Below are positions 1 to 9,029 of a stretch of DNA of 64,000 nucleotides, in pieces. The notes below the pieces were generated by a model. It did not search any database and was not told where the DNA came from. It saw only the letters and a list, made by a program, of their open reading frames with translations. The position numbers and the translations under genes are program-made. This stretch comes from Paenibacillus sp. V4I7 (GTDB taxonomy: Bacteria > Bacillota > Bacilli > Paenibacillales > NBRC-103111). Position 1 is the first letter of the stretch; the number at the start of each line of letters is the position of its first letter. The stretch spans positions 3,286,001 through 3,350,000 of the forward strand of contig NZ_JAUSZD010000002.1 in NCBI RefSeq assembly GCF_030817275.1. The letters are read 5' to 3'.

Positions 1-474
1 TAGGCTGCGTGTAGTAGGAATACCAAGCGCATGCATGGCTTCACTGATGATGTATTCACGCAGCATCGGACCAAGTGCCGCTCGACCATCGCCCCCGCGG
101 GAGTAAGGCGTCCTACCTGATCCCTTAAGCTGAATATCAACCCGCATACCTTGGGGAGTGATCTGTTCGCCAAGCAGATGAGCCCGGCCGTCCCCTAACC
201 GGTTAAAATGCCCGAATTGATGCCCCGCATAGGCTTGGGCAAGAGGCAAAGCGCCTTCAGGAATCTGGTTGCCAGCCAGCACCGCTGCACCATCATTGCT
301 TTGCAGTGATTGGACCGTTAACCCCAAGGATGTTGCCAACTGATCATTAAGAATAATGACCTTCGGTGAGCGAACAGGAGTTGGATTAATTCTGGTAAAA
401 AGTGATTCCGGTAGACGAGCATAACTGTTATCGAAGTTCCATCCTGTTTCTATCTTTGTTTTTTTCTCTGTCAT
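1..474 (-). CDS. selO: Protein adenylyltransferase SelO (YdiU/UPF0061), N-terminal part
   Basis: The gene is cut by the left window edge; only about 158 N-terminal residues are visible. The SelO family is a pseudokinase-fold enzyme that transfers AMP from ATP to Ser/Thr/Tyr of target proteins. Visible family motifs include [38 protein letters not shown] and [20 protein letters not shown], all strongly conserved in YdiU. Two ATGs sit side by side at 477 and 474. AGGAG at 480-484 leaves 2 or 5 nt of spacing, so 474 is preferred. A promoter and an inverted repeat lie directly upstream, suggesting repression of this gene. The identification is secure; the C-terminus and activity cannot be judged. 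Confidence 0.93.
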   Translation of the reverse strand, partial: MTEKKTKIETGWNFDNSYARLPESLFTRINPTPVRSPKVIILNDQLATSLGLTVQSLQSNDGAAVLAGNQIPEGALPLAQAYAGHQFGHFNRLGDGRAHLLGEQITPQGMRVDIQLKGSGRTPYSRGGDGRAALGPMLREYIISEAMHALGIPTTRSL

Positions 475-513
475 CATAGCTCCTTTTTCATTTGTCTTTT
501 GTTTTTTAGTATT

Positions 514-556
514 TCTAACCTGTTAGACTTATATTATCACAGTTAACCGCCTTCAA
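514..556 (-). promoter_or_regulatory. selO promoter with inverted-repeat operator
   Basis: On the minus strand TTGAAG (551-556) and TATAAG (528-533) are separated by 17 nt, a plausible vegetative promoter. Immediately downstream, at the expected transcription start, lies TCTAAC-N2-GTTAGA (514-527). An inverted repeat in this position normally binds a repressor that blocks RNA polymerase. No regulator gene is adjacent, so the protein is unknown. Confidence 0.5.
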
Positions 557-569
557 CTGAAACGCTTTG

Positions 570-1550
570 TTAGCTCTTACTATTATGTCCCACAGTGATG
601 ACTACACTTCCCTTTTTGTGTCCTTTATCTACATATCGGTGAGCCTCGGCAGTCTGCTCCAACGGATATCGTTGATCGATGACTGATTTTATCTTACCCG
701 CCTCATACAGTTCTTTAAGGAAGATTAGATTTTCTTTACTCTGCATTAAGCCAGCTGTCGCAAACATTGCTTTTTTGCCGCCGATCCTTGAAGTCCATAA
801 CATTTGCAGCACAATGGACAGCTTAGGGACAGTAGAAAGATAGACACCTCTCGGAGTTAGCGATGCTTTACATTGAGCAAATGAACGTTTGCCTACCGCG
901 TCGAAAATAACATCATAGGACTGGTTGGCTTGTGTAAAATCCTCTTTGGTATAGTCTATTACCTTATCAGCTCCCAATGACCTCACCAAACTTACATTCG
1001 TAGTACTACATACTGCTGTAACTTCTGCCCCATAGAACTTGGCAAGCTGAATCGCATGAACACCTACCGATCCTGAAGCGCCATTGATCAGGACTTTTTG
1101 TCCGCTCTGTATCTTTGCCTTATCTCTAAGAAAAGTCAACGCAGTTGTTGCCCCATCGCAGACGGCTACGGCTTCTTCATAAGACATAGAGGACGATTTG
1201 ATTGCTAGCGGGGCGTCTTCAGACAGACATTTGTACTCGGCATGAGAACCAGAGATCTTTGCACTTAAACCAAAAACCTGGTCGCCTACTTTATATAATT
1301 TCACATCCTTACCTACTGCCTCAATTTCCCCGGCAAGCTCAAACCCCAGTATGGGGTTTTTCGGTTTGCTAAGACCGTAAAAAAGTCTAACAATAAACGG
1401 GTCGCCTTTTCGAAAGGCGCAGTCCGCTGGCCCTACTGTTGCCGCGCATATTCTGATCCGTACTTCATTGTCCTTGGGGGTTGGCTTATCTACCTCTCTA
1501 AGCTGAAGAACATCAGGCGATCCATATTTAGTGCATACGATTGCTTTCAT
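570..1550 (-). CDS. NAD(P)-dependent alcohol dehydrogenase, quinone-oxidoreductase type (MDR)
   Basis: A 326-residue medium-chain dehydrogenase/reductase. Residues 1 to about 120 form the GroES-like substrate domain, followed by a Rossmann domain with the nucleotide-binding motif NGASGSVG at about 156-163. The structural-zinc cysteine cluster of true alcohol dehydrogenases is absent, which points to the zeta-crystallin/quinone oxidoreductase branch that reduces quinones or enones with NADPH. ATG at 1550 is preceded by CAGGAGGAG with good spacing. It is transcribed alone and has its own operator (1573-1589), so induction by an electrophile or drug is likely. The exact substrate cannot be read from sequence. 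Confidence 0.85.
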   Translation of the reverse strand: MKAIVCTKYGSPDVLQLREVDKPTPKDNEVRIRICAATVGPADCAFRKGDPFIVRLFYGLSKPKNPILGFELAGEIEAVGKDVKLYKVGDQVFGLSAKISGSHAEYKCLSEDAPLAIKSSSMSYEEAVAVCDGATTALTFLRDKAKIQSGQKVLINGASGSVGVHAIQLAKFYGAEVTAVCSTTNVSLVRSLGADKVIDYTKEDFTQANQSYDVIFDAVGKRSFAQCKASLTPRGVYLSTVPKLSIVLQMLWTSRIGGKKAMFATAGLMQSKENLIFLKELYEAGKIKSVIDQRYPLEQTAEAHRYVDKGHKKGSVVITVGHNSKS

Positions 1551-1572
1551 TTTACTCCTCCTGTACGTTAAC

Positions 1573-1630
1573 CTTTACTAAAAGTAAAGTATTATATACA
1601 CAATGTAATTTATAATATACGTCGTGTCAA
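1573..1630 (-). promoter_or_regulatory. Promoter and operator of the MDR oxidoreductase gene
   Basis: On the minus strand TTGACA (1625-1630) and TACATT (1602-1607) have a 17-nt spacer. The near-perfect inverted repeat CTTTACT-N3-AGTAAAG (1573-1589) lies a few bases past the predicted start site. The TACT...AGTA core resembles operators of HxlR/MarR-type repressors (inference). Confidence 0.55.
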
Positions 1631-1784
1631 GATTAATATACACTAACTTGTCACTTATTTAGCCAATCATCCAATAAAGGAAAACGATTTGCCTTTTGTT
1701 CTTCCGCTGGTCATTTTTCCAGACAAAATATCATATGGTGTTAATTGAACCATTGAACCATTCTTCGTGAGGCGGGTGAACTTA

Positions 1785-3233
1785 GTGTTCGAGCAGAACG
1801 ATCATGGATCGAAATATTTTGAGAAAATGTTGAATATCATTGATGTCGGTGTTCATCTAATTGATAACAAGGGAATAACCATTTTTTATAATGATAAGAT
1901 GGCAGAAACCGATGGTTTTAAGAGCGAACAAGTTGTTGGAAAGAACTTCTTCGACCTTTTTCCTTCCCTAACGAATGAAACGAGCACCTTCATTAAAGTT
2001 CTACAGACAGGCATAGAAATAAGAGAAAAAATTCAAACATACGTAAGTGTAACCGGGAAACGGATCACTACCATTAACAGTACGTATCCTCTTTTGGAAA
2101 ATGGTGAAATCATTGGTGCTTTAGAAGTGGCTAAGGATATAACAAGCATTGTTCATCTCCACGACCAAATCCTTGATCTCAGGCATCAAATCTACGAATC
2201 ACCGTCAAAAGATAAGAAAAACGCCAGCTCCGCTCGTTACCATTTCAGTGATTTAATTGGCAAAAACGAGACCTTCCTACAAACAGTCTCCTTCGCCAAG
2301 AAGGCTTCACGTACTAGCTCTCCTGTTTTGATATCCGGACCAACCGGTACCGGTAAAGAATTGTTTGCCCAGAGCATACACAACGCAGGAGCCCGCCGAA
2401 ACCGTCTATTTATTGCCCAAAATTGTGCGGCAGTCCCCAACGAGCTTATGGAAGGTATTATGTTCGGAACTGCGAGAGGCGCGTTTACTGGCGCTATTGA
2501 CCGTGCTGGATTATTTGAGCAAGCTAGCGGCGGAACTCTTTTTCTGGATGAGTTAAACAGTTTGGATTTATTTTTGCAGGCCAAACTATTGCGGGTACTT
2601 CAAGACGGGATTGTTCGCCGAGTCGGGGGAACCCAGGAACAGCATGTCGATGTCCGCATCATTACCGCCATGAATATAGATCCGAAGGAAGCATTAGACA
2701 AAGGATTGCTGCGCAGCGATCTCTTCTATCGGCTAAATGTCGTGAGTCTGTACCTTCCTCCTCTTGTGCAAAGAAAAGAAGATATTCCTCTCCTCACCCA
2801 CCACTTTATTGATACATTTAATCACATATTCGGCATGAAAATAACAGGCATTACGCCAGCTGCAATGAATAGCTTAATGAACTACCATTGGCCCGGCAAT
2901 ATACGAGAATTAAGCCATGCTATTGAATCCACATACAATATGATGGAGCTGGAATGTGAAATCATTGAAGAAAATCACCTTCCCGCTTACTTCTTAGGGA
3001 ATCATATAAAAACAGCCTCTCTCTCTCTTCAATCCGCTCCGTGGGGTGACCAAATGACAACTAACTCTGCCGGTAGATTGACTGATAAAATGAAGCAAAT
3101 GGAAAAGGAAACCATCACTGATGCACTGGAAAATCATCAATATAACATCACGCACACCGCACAAGCACTAGGAATCAAGCGCCAAGCTTTACAATATAAA
3201 CTGAGCCGCTACGGCATCGTCAAAAAGCCATAA
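1785..3233 (+). CDS. Sigma-54-dependent transcriptional activator (PAS-AAA+-Fis), lysine catabolism regulator
   Basis: A bacterial enhancer-binding protein that opens sigma-54 RNA polymerase promoters by ATP hydrolysis. Counting from the earliest possible start at 1767: PAS sensory domain at about 18-130; AAA+ domain with Walker A GPTGTGKE (about 191-198), the sigma-54-contacting loop GAFTGA (238-243) and Walker B GGTLFLDE (255-262); Fis-type HTH at the C-terminus (about 455-485). Several in-frame GTGs exist (1767, 1776, 1785); 1785 has the best-placed GAGG/GGTG upstream. It is followed by a terminator and then kamA with a textbook sigma-54 promoter. Regulators of this type activate the kam locus in Bacillus thuringiensis, so a KamR-like role is likely. 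The PAS ligand is unknown. Confidence 0.9.
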   Translation: MFEQNDHGSKYFEKMLNIIDVGVHLIDNKGITIFYNDKMAETDGFKSEQVVGKNFFDLFPSLTNETSTFIKVLQTGIEIREKIQTYVSVTGKRITTINSTYPLLENGEIIGALEVAKDITSIVHLHDQILDLRHQIYESPSKDKKNASSARYHFSDLIGKNETFLQTVSFAKKASRTSSPVLISGPTGTGKELFAQSIHNAGARRNRLFIAQNCAAVPNELMEGIMFGTARGAFTGAIDRAGLFEQASGGTLFLDELNSLDLFLQAKLLRVLQDGIVRRVGGTQEQHVDVRIITAMNIDPKEALDKGLLRSDLFYRLNVVSLYLPPLVQRKEDIPLLTHHFIDTFNHIFGMKITGITPAAMNSLMNYHWPGNIRELSHAIESTYNMMELECEIIEENHLPAYFLGNHIKTASLSLQSAPWGDQMTTNSAGRLTDKMKQMEKETITDALENHQYNITHTAQALGIKRQALQYKLSRYGIVKKP

Positions 3234-3255
3234 ACATTATCAGATCAATCAGTTC

Positions 3256-3279
3256 AAGACTCCGACAGGAGTCTTTTTT
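3256..3279 (+). terminator. Rho-independent terminator after the activator gene
   Basis: AAGACTCC-gaca-GGAGTCTT followed by a run of T. It separates the activator transcript from the sigma-54 promoter of kamA. Confidence 0.85.
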
Positions 3280-3303
3280 GCATTTCTGTTTGCGTGGAAA
3301 TGT

Positions 3304-3320
3304 TGGCACGCTTTTTGCAT
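3304..3320 (+). promoter_or_regulatory. Sigma-54 promoter of kamA
   Basis: TTGGCACGCTTTTTGCAT matches the -24/-12 consensus (TGGCACG-N4-TTGCA). GG is at 3305-3306 and GC at 3317-3318, exactly 10 nt apart. Transcription should begin near 3330, about 30 nt before the kamA ATG. Activation would need the PAS-AAA+ protein encoded just upstream. Confidence 0.9.
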
Positions 3321-3361
3321 CTTACTACTTATGAGAAGGCATCATTACTGGAGGTGCAATA

Positions 3362-4771
3362 ATGGAACGACGTGACTGGAAGCAAGTTGAGCTATGGAAA
3401 AACGTAACGGATGAGCAGTGGAATGATTGGCTTTGGCAGCTGACACATACCATTCGTACTTTGGAAGATCTGAAGAAAGTAGTGAATTTAACACCCGAGG
3501 AAGAAGAGGGGGTTCGGATTTCAACGCAAACCATTCCATTAAATATTACCCCCTATTACGCATCATTGATGAATCCAGATGACCCGAGATGCCCGATTCG
3601 CATGCAATCTGTTCCCATTTCCGCCGAATTATTGAAAACAAAGTATGATCTCGAGGATCCCCTCTATGAGGACGAAGACTCCCCTACCCCTGGGTTAACA
3701 CATCGTTATCCTGACAGGGTTCTATTTCTAGTAACGAATCAATGCTCGATGTACTGCAGATACTGCACTCGCCGCCGTTTCTCCGGTCAGGTGGGCATGG
3801 GGGTTCCCAAAAAACAATTGGATGATGCGATTGCTTATATTCGAAATACACCAGAGGTGCGCGACGTTCTGCTTTCTGGCGGGGATGGACTATTAATTAA
3901 CGACAATATTTTGGAGTATATTTTGAAAAATTTGCGGGCGATTCCCCATGTTGAGATCATTCGTATCGGTACGAGAGCTCCAGTTGTTTTCCCGCAGCGG
4001 ATCACGGAGCATTTATGCAGCATTATCAAAAAATATCATCCGGTTTGGCTGAATACCCATTTTAATCATCCTTTGGAAATGACGGACGAAGCGAAAAAGT
4101 CCTGCGAAATGCTAGCGAATGCCGGTGTACCTTTAGGCAATCAGTCGGTGATTCTGGCTGGTATCAACGACAGTACCTATATTATGAAGAAGCTTATGCA
4201 TGATCTAGTGAAAATTCGTGTTCGTCCTTACTATATTTATCAATGCGATTTATCTGAAGGGATCGGTCATTTCCGGGCACCCGTTTCCAAAGGTCTTGAA
4301 ATTATCGAATCGCTTCGCGGCCACACCTCCGGGTATGCGGTACCTACCTTCGTCGTTGACGCTCCAGGAGGAGGCGGGAAAATCGCACTTCAGCCTAACT
4401 ATTTGATCTCACAAAGCCAAGATAAGGTCATTCTGCGTAATTACGAAGGTGTCATCGTCGGTTACCCCGAGCCGAAAAACTATGTACCGGGCCGTGCAGA
4501 CGAATATTTCAATGAAATATTCGGTATCGAGAAACAGCCGGAAAGCACTGGAATTATTGCTCTCATGAAAGATGAAAAATTTACACTAGTGCCAGAAAAT
4601 TTGCACCGGATCGGCAGAAGAAAAATTTACCAAGATACACCAGAGCACGCGTCGTTGAAGGATCGTCGGCCAAAGAGAGATGAAATGAAAGACAAATTGA
4701 TGAAAGCTCAGCAGAGGGTTAATAAGGAGGATAATGAAAGTATTGCGAATACAGAAAGCCCAGAATCTTAA
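3362..4771 (+). CDS. kamA: L-lysine 2,3-aminomutase
   Basis: A radical-SAM, PLP-dependent enzyme converting L-alpha-lysine to L-beta-lysine. The [4Fe-4S] ligands are C128-x3-C132-x2-C135 (CSMYCRYC). The SAM-binding LSGGDGL is at 171-177, and the PLP Schiff-base lysine is K340 in DAPGGGGKI. D296 and D333 correspond to the lysine-binding aspartates of the clostridial enzyme. At 469 residues it has the usual length of the Bacillus YodO/KamA type. ATG at 3362 follows TGGAGGTG. It is transcribed alone from a sigma-54 promoter, but its pathway partners (yokU, yodT, yodQ, CoA transferase, ablB) lie just downstream. Product fate is either acetylation by AblB or degradation. Confidence 0.97.
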   Translation: MERRDWKQVELWKNVTDEQWNDWLWQLTHTIRTLEDLKKVVNLTPEEEEGVRISTQTIPLNITPYYASLMNPDDPRCPIRMQSVPISAELLKTKYDLEDPLYEDEDSPTPGLTHRYPDRVLFLVTNQCSMYCRYCTRRRFSGQVGMGVPKKQLDDAIAYIRNTPEVRDVLLSGGDGLLINDNILEYILKNLRAIPHVEIIRIGTRAPVVFPQRITEHLCSIIKKYHPVWLNTHFNHPLEMTDEAKKSCEMLANAGVPLGNQSVILAGINDSTYIMKKLMHDLVKIRVRPYYIYQCDLSEGIGHFRAPVSKGLEIIESLRGHTSGYAVPTFVVDAPGGGGKIALQPNYLISQSQDKVILRNYEGVIVGYPEPKNYVPGRADEYFNEIFGIEKQPESTGIIALMKDEKFTLVPENLHRIGRRKIYQDTPEHASLKDRRPKRDEMKDKLMKAQQRVNKEDNESIANTESPES

Positions 4772-4776
4772 ATGTC

Positions 4777-4825
4777 AAAAAGACCTCGCCTACGCCAAAC
4801 ATCATTTGCGTGGATGAGGTCTTTT
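4777..4825. terminator. Bidirectional terminator between kamA and the aldehyde dehydrogenase gene
   Basis: AAAAGACCTC (4778-4787) pairs with GAGGTCTTTT (4816-4825) around an inner ACGC/GCGT stem. The A/T tracts on both sides allow use by both convergent transcripts. Confidence 0.75.
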
Positions 4826-4837
4826 CCCATGTGTCGC

Positions 4838-6256
4838 CTACTTTTTAAAACAAATCAATTTCTGCTCCGTCAATTCCTGAATGGTATACTTCACACCTTC
4901 ACGCCCAGTCCCGCTTTCCTTAACGCCTCCATACGGCATGTGGTCCACACGGAAGGTGGGAATATCATTAATCATGACGCCGCCTACCTCTAAAGCTTCA
5001 GCAGCGGCAAAGGCCGTTCGGATATTTTCTGTATAAATACCCGCTTGAAGTCCATATTTGGAGTCATTAACCAATCGTATGGCTTCCTCTATCGTGGAAA
5101 CTTTATTGATCATCACAATCGGGGCAAAAACTTCTTGGCAAGATATTTTAGATGAAGAATCAACATGAAGCAATACTGTAGGTTGGACGATATTACCGTC
5201 TTTCCTATTACCGGTCGCGACTGTAGCGCCAAGCTTCTCAGCTTCTGCGATCCATTGCAAAGAACGCTCAGAGTCGCGAAGACCGATTAAAGCCGAAACA
5301 TCCGTAGCGGGATCCAAAGGATCACCTAAATGAAGCGTCTCTGTCTGTATGACGAATTTACTGACGAATTCATCAAAAAGCTGCTCATGAACATAAATGC
5401 GCTGTAGCGAAATGCAAACCTGACCTGCATAGGAAAATGCGCCTGTGACCGCTCTTGCGATCATGGCATCCACATCAACCCCTTGATCCACAATGAGAGC
5501 GGAATTGGACCCTAATTCTAAAATCACCTTTTTCAAGCCTGCTTTGTTGCGGATTGCGATCCCAACCTCCGGACTTCCAGTGAAAGTCACGGCCTTTATT
5601 CTATCATCTCTCACTAGACAGTCCCCAATCACGCTTCCACTGCCAGTAACTACGTTTAGAGCACCTGCCGGAAGACCCGCCTGCTGCAAAAGCTCTGCTA
5701 AAAACAAAGCGGATAAAGGCGTTTGGCCGGCTGGTTTCAATACGATGGTGTTGCCCGCAGCGATGGCTGGGCCTACCTTGTGTGCAACCAGATTCATCGG
5801 AAAATTGAATGGTGTGATGGCCGCAACAACCCCCAAGGGCTGGCGGATCGTGTACGCTACGCGGTCCTCTCCCCCCGGGGCAGCATCCATAGGGATCGTT
5901 TCACCGTGGATCCGCTTCGCCTCTTCTGCGGCAAATTTGTAGGTTGCGATTGTTCTCTCTACCTCAAGCCTCGCCGTTTTTAACGGTTTAGCTGCTTCTA
6001 GCGCAATCAGACGGGCGCACTCTTCCGACTTCTCTCGGATTAAAGTAGCCAGCTTCTCTAAAATCGAGGCCCGTTCATGCGCCGGCATACTCGCCATTAT
6101 AGGCCTGGCTCTTTCAGCAGCCTCAATCGCACGCGCAACTTCGGCTGCTCCTGCATACGCGACCTCAGCGATTTGTTCACCGCTGTAGGGAGAGAATAAA
6201 GGACGATACTCGCTTGCTTCCACCCATTTCCCGTCGATGAATAGATGCTTCCTCAT
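4838..6256 (-). CDS. NAD(P)-dependent aldehyde dehydrogenase
   Basis: A 472-residue ALDH-superfamily enzyme oxidising an aldehyde to the acid. The general-base glutamate is E247 (LELGS) and the catalytic cysteine is C281 (AGQVCIS). The cofactor-binding TPFNFP and LKPAGQTP segments are intact. It most resembles lactaldehyde, glyceraldehyde-3-phosphate or semialdehyde dehydrogenases. It is last in the long minus-strand operon, directly after a class III aminotransferase, so the pair could remove the amino group of an amine intermediate and oxidise the semialdehyde, as GabT/GabD do. The Bacillus subtilis yod cluster lacks this pair. ATG 6256 has AAGGAAGGGGG upstream. The substrate is inferred only. 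Confidence 0.88.
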   Translation of the reverse strand: MRKHLFIDGKWVEASEYRPLFSPYSGEQIAEVAYAGAAEVARAIEAAERARPIMASMPAHERASILEKLATLIREKSEECARLIALEAAKPLKTARLEVERTIATYKFAAEEAKRIHGETIPMDAAPGGEDRVAYTIRQPLGVVAAITPFNFPMNLVAHKVGPAIAAGNTIVLKPAGQTPLSALFLAELLQQAGLPAGALNVVTGSGSVIGDCLVRDDRIKAVTFTGSPEVGIAIRNKAGLKKVILELGSNSALIVDQGVDVDAMIARAVTGAFSYAGQVCISLQRIYVHEQLFDEFVSKFVIQTETLHLGDPLDPATDVSALIGLRDSERSLQWIAEAEKLGATVATGNRKDGNIVQPTVLLHVDSSSKISCQEVFAPIVMINKVSTIEEAIRLVNDSKYGLQAGIYTENIRTAFAAAEALEVGGVMINDIPTFRVDHMPYGGVKESGTGREGVKYTIQELTEQKLICFKK

Positions 6257-6315
6257 GCTGCGCCCCCTTCCTTGTTAGCGTTTTGCTTAAGAAAACTGAC
6301 ATCGTAAGCATAGGC

Positions 6316-7686
6316 TTATGAAGGAATATTCTTACTAATACACGCCTTAACAGCCTGCTCCAGAACATCCAATCCCTCAGCAAGCTGCTCATCCGTGATG
6401 ACCAGCGGACTTAGAATACGAATCACATTGCTGTATAGACCAGCCCCCATCACGATGACCCCGTGTTGATGCGCCTCCTTTAAAATCTGAGTCGTTAGCT
6501 CTTTATCTGGTATTTTCGTCACCGGATCCTTCACCAACTCAATCGCACTCATCGCGCCCAACGTTCGTACGTCGCCAATGCAACCAACTTCCTGCTGCAG
6601 CCGGAGAAACCGTTCGCTAACCGCTGCCCCAATCGATACAGCCCGTTCAGCCAGCCGATCCTCCTCTAGCATTTCAATTACTTTTAATGCAGCTACACAG
6701 CCAAGCGGGCTGCCTCCATAAGTACCCCCGATTTCACCGATATCGGGTGCATCCATGATCTCCGCCCGTCCGGTCACGGCACTAATTGGGAGCCCGGCGG
6801 CAATCGATTTGGACATTGTCATCAGATCCGGCACAACTCCGTAGTGCTCCATCGCAAAGTTCTTCCCTGTCCGTCCGAATCCAGTCTGCACTTCATCGGC
6901 AATTAGCAGAATACCGTATTTCTCGCACAACACCTTCACACCTTGAATAAACCGGAGGGATGGTATGACAAAGCCTCCTTCTCCTTGAACCGGCTCCATA
7001 ATGATAGCAGCAACCTCATCACCAGGGACTTCCGACAAGAAGAAGTCCTCGAATTTCTGCAATATTTGATCATCCACCTCATCCGGTAACATCCCTAAAG
7101 GGGCACGATAGTAGTAAGGATAGGGCATTTTGTACGTATCAGGAGCGAAAGGGCCAAAGCCGTTCTTATAAGGCTTTACCTTGCTGGTTAAAGACATAGC
7201 CATATAGGTTCTGCCGTGAAAGCCGCGTTCAAAGGAAATCACGGCTCTTCGCCCCGTATATTTACGTGCAATTTTCACCGCATTTTCAACAGCCTCTGCA
7301 CCGCTGTTCAAGAAGAACGTTTTCTTCTTATGATCCCCTGGGGTCAACGCATTGAGCTTCTCAGCCAATGCCACGTATGGCTCATACATCATGACGTGAA
7401 AGCAGGGATGCAGATACTGATCCAGCTGGGACTTCAGCGCTTCCACGACTTTAGGCGGACAATGCCCGACATTTAAGGAACCTATCGCCCCCGCAAAATC
7501 GATAAAGGTATTCCCGTCAACATCCGTGAACAGCGCCCCCTCCCCTTTAGCCGCAAAGGTAGGAACTGTATGGAAAGGACCTCTCGGGATATTCGCCATG
7601 CGCCGCTCTAGCAGAAGCTGAGCCTGAGGACCCGGGATCGCCGTCTTCATATCAATATATTTCGTAAGTCTTGGGTTCCGATCCAT
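6316..7686 (-). CDS. Class III aminotransferase, 4-aminobutyrate aminotransferase-like
   Basis: A PLP enzyme of 456 residues. The cofactor-binding NSGAEAVENA is at about 127-136, the pyridine-nitrogen aspartate D264 lies in ADEVQTGFGRTG, and the Schiff-base lysine is K293 (TMSKSIAAGLP). These features are typical of GabT/omega-aminotransferases, which move a terminal amino group to 2-oxoglutarate and leave a semialdehyde. It begins 2 nt after the stop of the upstream deacylase gene and shares its GGAGG region, indicating tight co-transcription. Together with the downstream aldehyde dehydrogenase it could process the omega-amino end of a beta-lysine breakdown product. That assignment is inference. 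Confidence 0.88.
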   Translation of the reverse strand: MDRNPRLTKYIDMKTAIPGPQAQLLLERRMANIPRGPFHTVPTFAAKGEGALFTDVDGNTFIDFAGAIGSLNVGHCPPKVVEALKSQLDQYLHPCFHVMMYEPYVALAEKLNALTPGDHKKKTFFLNSGAEAVENAVKIARKYTGRRAVISFERGFHGRTYMAMSLTSKVKPYKNGFGPFAPDTYKMPYPYYYRAPLGMLPDEVDDQILQKFEDFFLSEVPGDEVAAIIMEPVQGEGGFVIPSLRFIQGVKVLCEKYGILLIADEVQTGFGRTGKNFAMEHYGVVPDLMTMSKSIAAGLPISAVTGRAEIMDAPDIGEIGGTYGGSPLGCVAALKVIEMLEEDRLAERAVSIGAAVSERFLRLQQEVGCIGDVRTLGAMSAIELVKDPVTKIPDKELTTQILKEAHQHGVIVMGAGLYSNVIRILSPLVITDEQLAEGLDVLEQAVKACISKNIPS

Positions 7687-7688
7687 CC

Positions 7689-8978
7689 CTACGCCTCCAT
7701 TTCATCAAAACCACACCAATGAATCAGGGTCAATGCGATGATCTCCGCTGCTTCAAACACATGATCCAGCACAATGTGCTCGTTCGGATAATGGGCCACT
7801 TGAGTGATGCCTGGACCGAAAACGATACAAGGCGTTTCTCCAAGCTGCGTTAGCAATCCGCCGTCTGTTCCCCATGGCGATGCTTCAATTCTAGCTTCTT
7901 CTTGCTTAACCTCCCTATATTGCTCCTTAAGAACCCTTATCAAATCATGCCCAGGATCGACGCTGCCTGGGACCCAACGGGCTCCAAACCATTCAACTAC
8001 AGGCGGATGTTCTTCAAACCAAGGGTCTTTTCCCTTAAGCTCCTCCATCCAACGGGCCATTTCCTCCTTAGCCTCATCAAGCTTTTCCTCAGGTGCAACG
8101 CCCATTCTTCCCTCTAACTTGACAGTGTCCACTACGGAGGAAGGCCAATTCCCTCCATGAATGACCCCTATATTAATAGGGATTGGAATAGGGTTTTGAG
8201 CGTACAAAGGATCCGAGATACGGGCATTTCTTTGCTCCTCAAGCTCACGGATATGCTGCATCACGATCATGCTTTTCTCAATGGCACTAACCCCTTCGTA
8301 TCTGGTTCCGCCATGTGCTGAACGGCCTTTGACCTCGATGCGAAACCACATAGAACCCTGCTGCTTTGGAAATATGCGTAAATTGGTAGGCTCAGGAATG
8401 AGGGCTGCATCTGCTCGATATCCCTTCACGATCGCAGCTAGAGTCCCTACTCCGCCGCTTTCCTCTTCAATGACGCTTTGAATTATGACGTCGCCCTTCA
8501 AACTAATGCCAAGACTCTGAATAGCCTCCACAGCGAGAAGGAGAGAGACGTTTCCGCCTTTCATATCCGTTGCCCCACGTCCATACAGCTTCCCATCCAC
8601 CACATTGCCGCTAAAAGGATCATCTTGCCATTGATCCCGATTCCCTTCCGGAACGACATCGATATGACCATTTAGTAGGATAGAACGTCCACCTCCGGAC
8701 CCCTTCATGACACCGACTACATTGGGACTGCCTGTAAAACGGTTTCTAGGAGAACAAAAATAAGGATGTGTCTCAAGGGTCTCTCCATCCGGTTCCCATA
8801 CATCAACGTCTAGTCTCAACTCACGAAATTTATCGGCAATTAAGGTCTGGACTTCCTTCTCATTGCCTTGTGTACTAGGTATCCTGACCATATTCTGCAG
8901 CAAACAGGTTCCTTCTTCGCGATGAAGCCTAATCCACTCATGAATTTGCTTTTGCAGCTCAGCGTTCAGATTGGGCAA
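7689..8978 (-). CDS. yodQ: ArgE/DapE-family metallodeacylase (YodQ-like)
   Basis: An M20-type dinuclear zinc deacylase of 429 residues. Metal ligands and catalytic residues are visible: H105 in LLNGHIDVVPEG, D138 in GRGATDMKGG, the EEE cluster at 171-173 and E196 in IPEPTN, plus the C-terminal GTDGG. The start is TTG at 8978 with AGGAGG 8 nt upstream. In B. subtilis the orthologous gene sits in the same yodT-S-R-Q-P-kamA cluster. It probably removes an acetyl or acyl group from an N-acyl beta-lysine derivative. Whether it acts on N-epsilon-acetyl-beta-lysine itself is not shown. Confidence 0.88.
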   Translation of the reverse strand: MPNLNAELQKQIHEWIRLHREEGTCLLQNMVRIPSTQGNEKEVQTLIADKFRELRLDVDVWEPDGETLETHPYFCSPRNRFTGSPNVVGVMKGSGGGRSILLNGHIDVVPEGNRDQWQDDPFSGNVVDGKLYGRGATDMKGGNVSLLLAVEAIQSLGISLKGDVIIQSVIEEESGGVGTLAAIVKGYRADAALIPEPTNLRIFPKQQGSMWFRIEVKGRSAHGGTRYEGVSAIEKSMIVMQHIRELEEQRNARISDPLYAQNPIPIPINIGVIHGGNWPSSVVDTVKLEGRMGVAPEEKLDEAKEEMARWMEELKGKDPWFEEHPPVVEWFGARWVPGSVDPGHDLIRVLKEQYREVKQEEARIEASPWGTDGGLLTQLGETPCIVFGPGITQVAHYPNEHIVLDHVFEAAEIIALTLIHWCGFDEMEA

Positions 8979-9029
8979 AGGAATTCCCTCCTTCAGATAG
9001 GCATATGAAGACGCGTCTACAACACACGT

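Noticed and set aside
2237..2584. Open frames on both strands within the activator gene (also 2365-2556)
   Set aside because: They overlap conserved AAA+ coding sequence in other frames and have no ribosome binding site.
5493..5942. 149-codon plus-strand frame opposite the aldehyde dehydrogenase
   Set aside because: Antisense shadow of a well-conserved enzyme; no start signals and no family resemblance.
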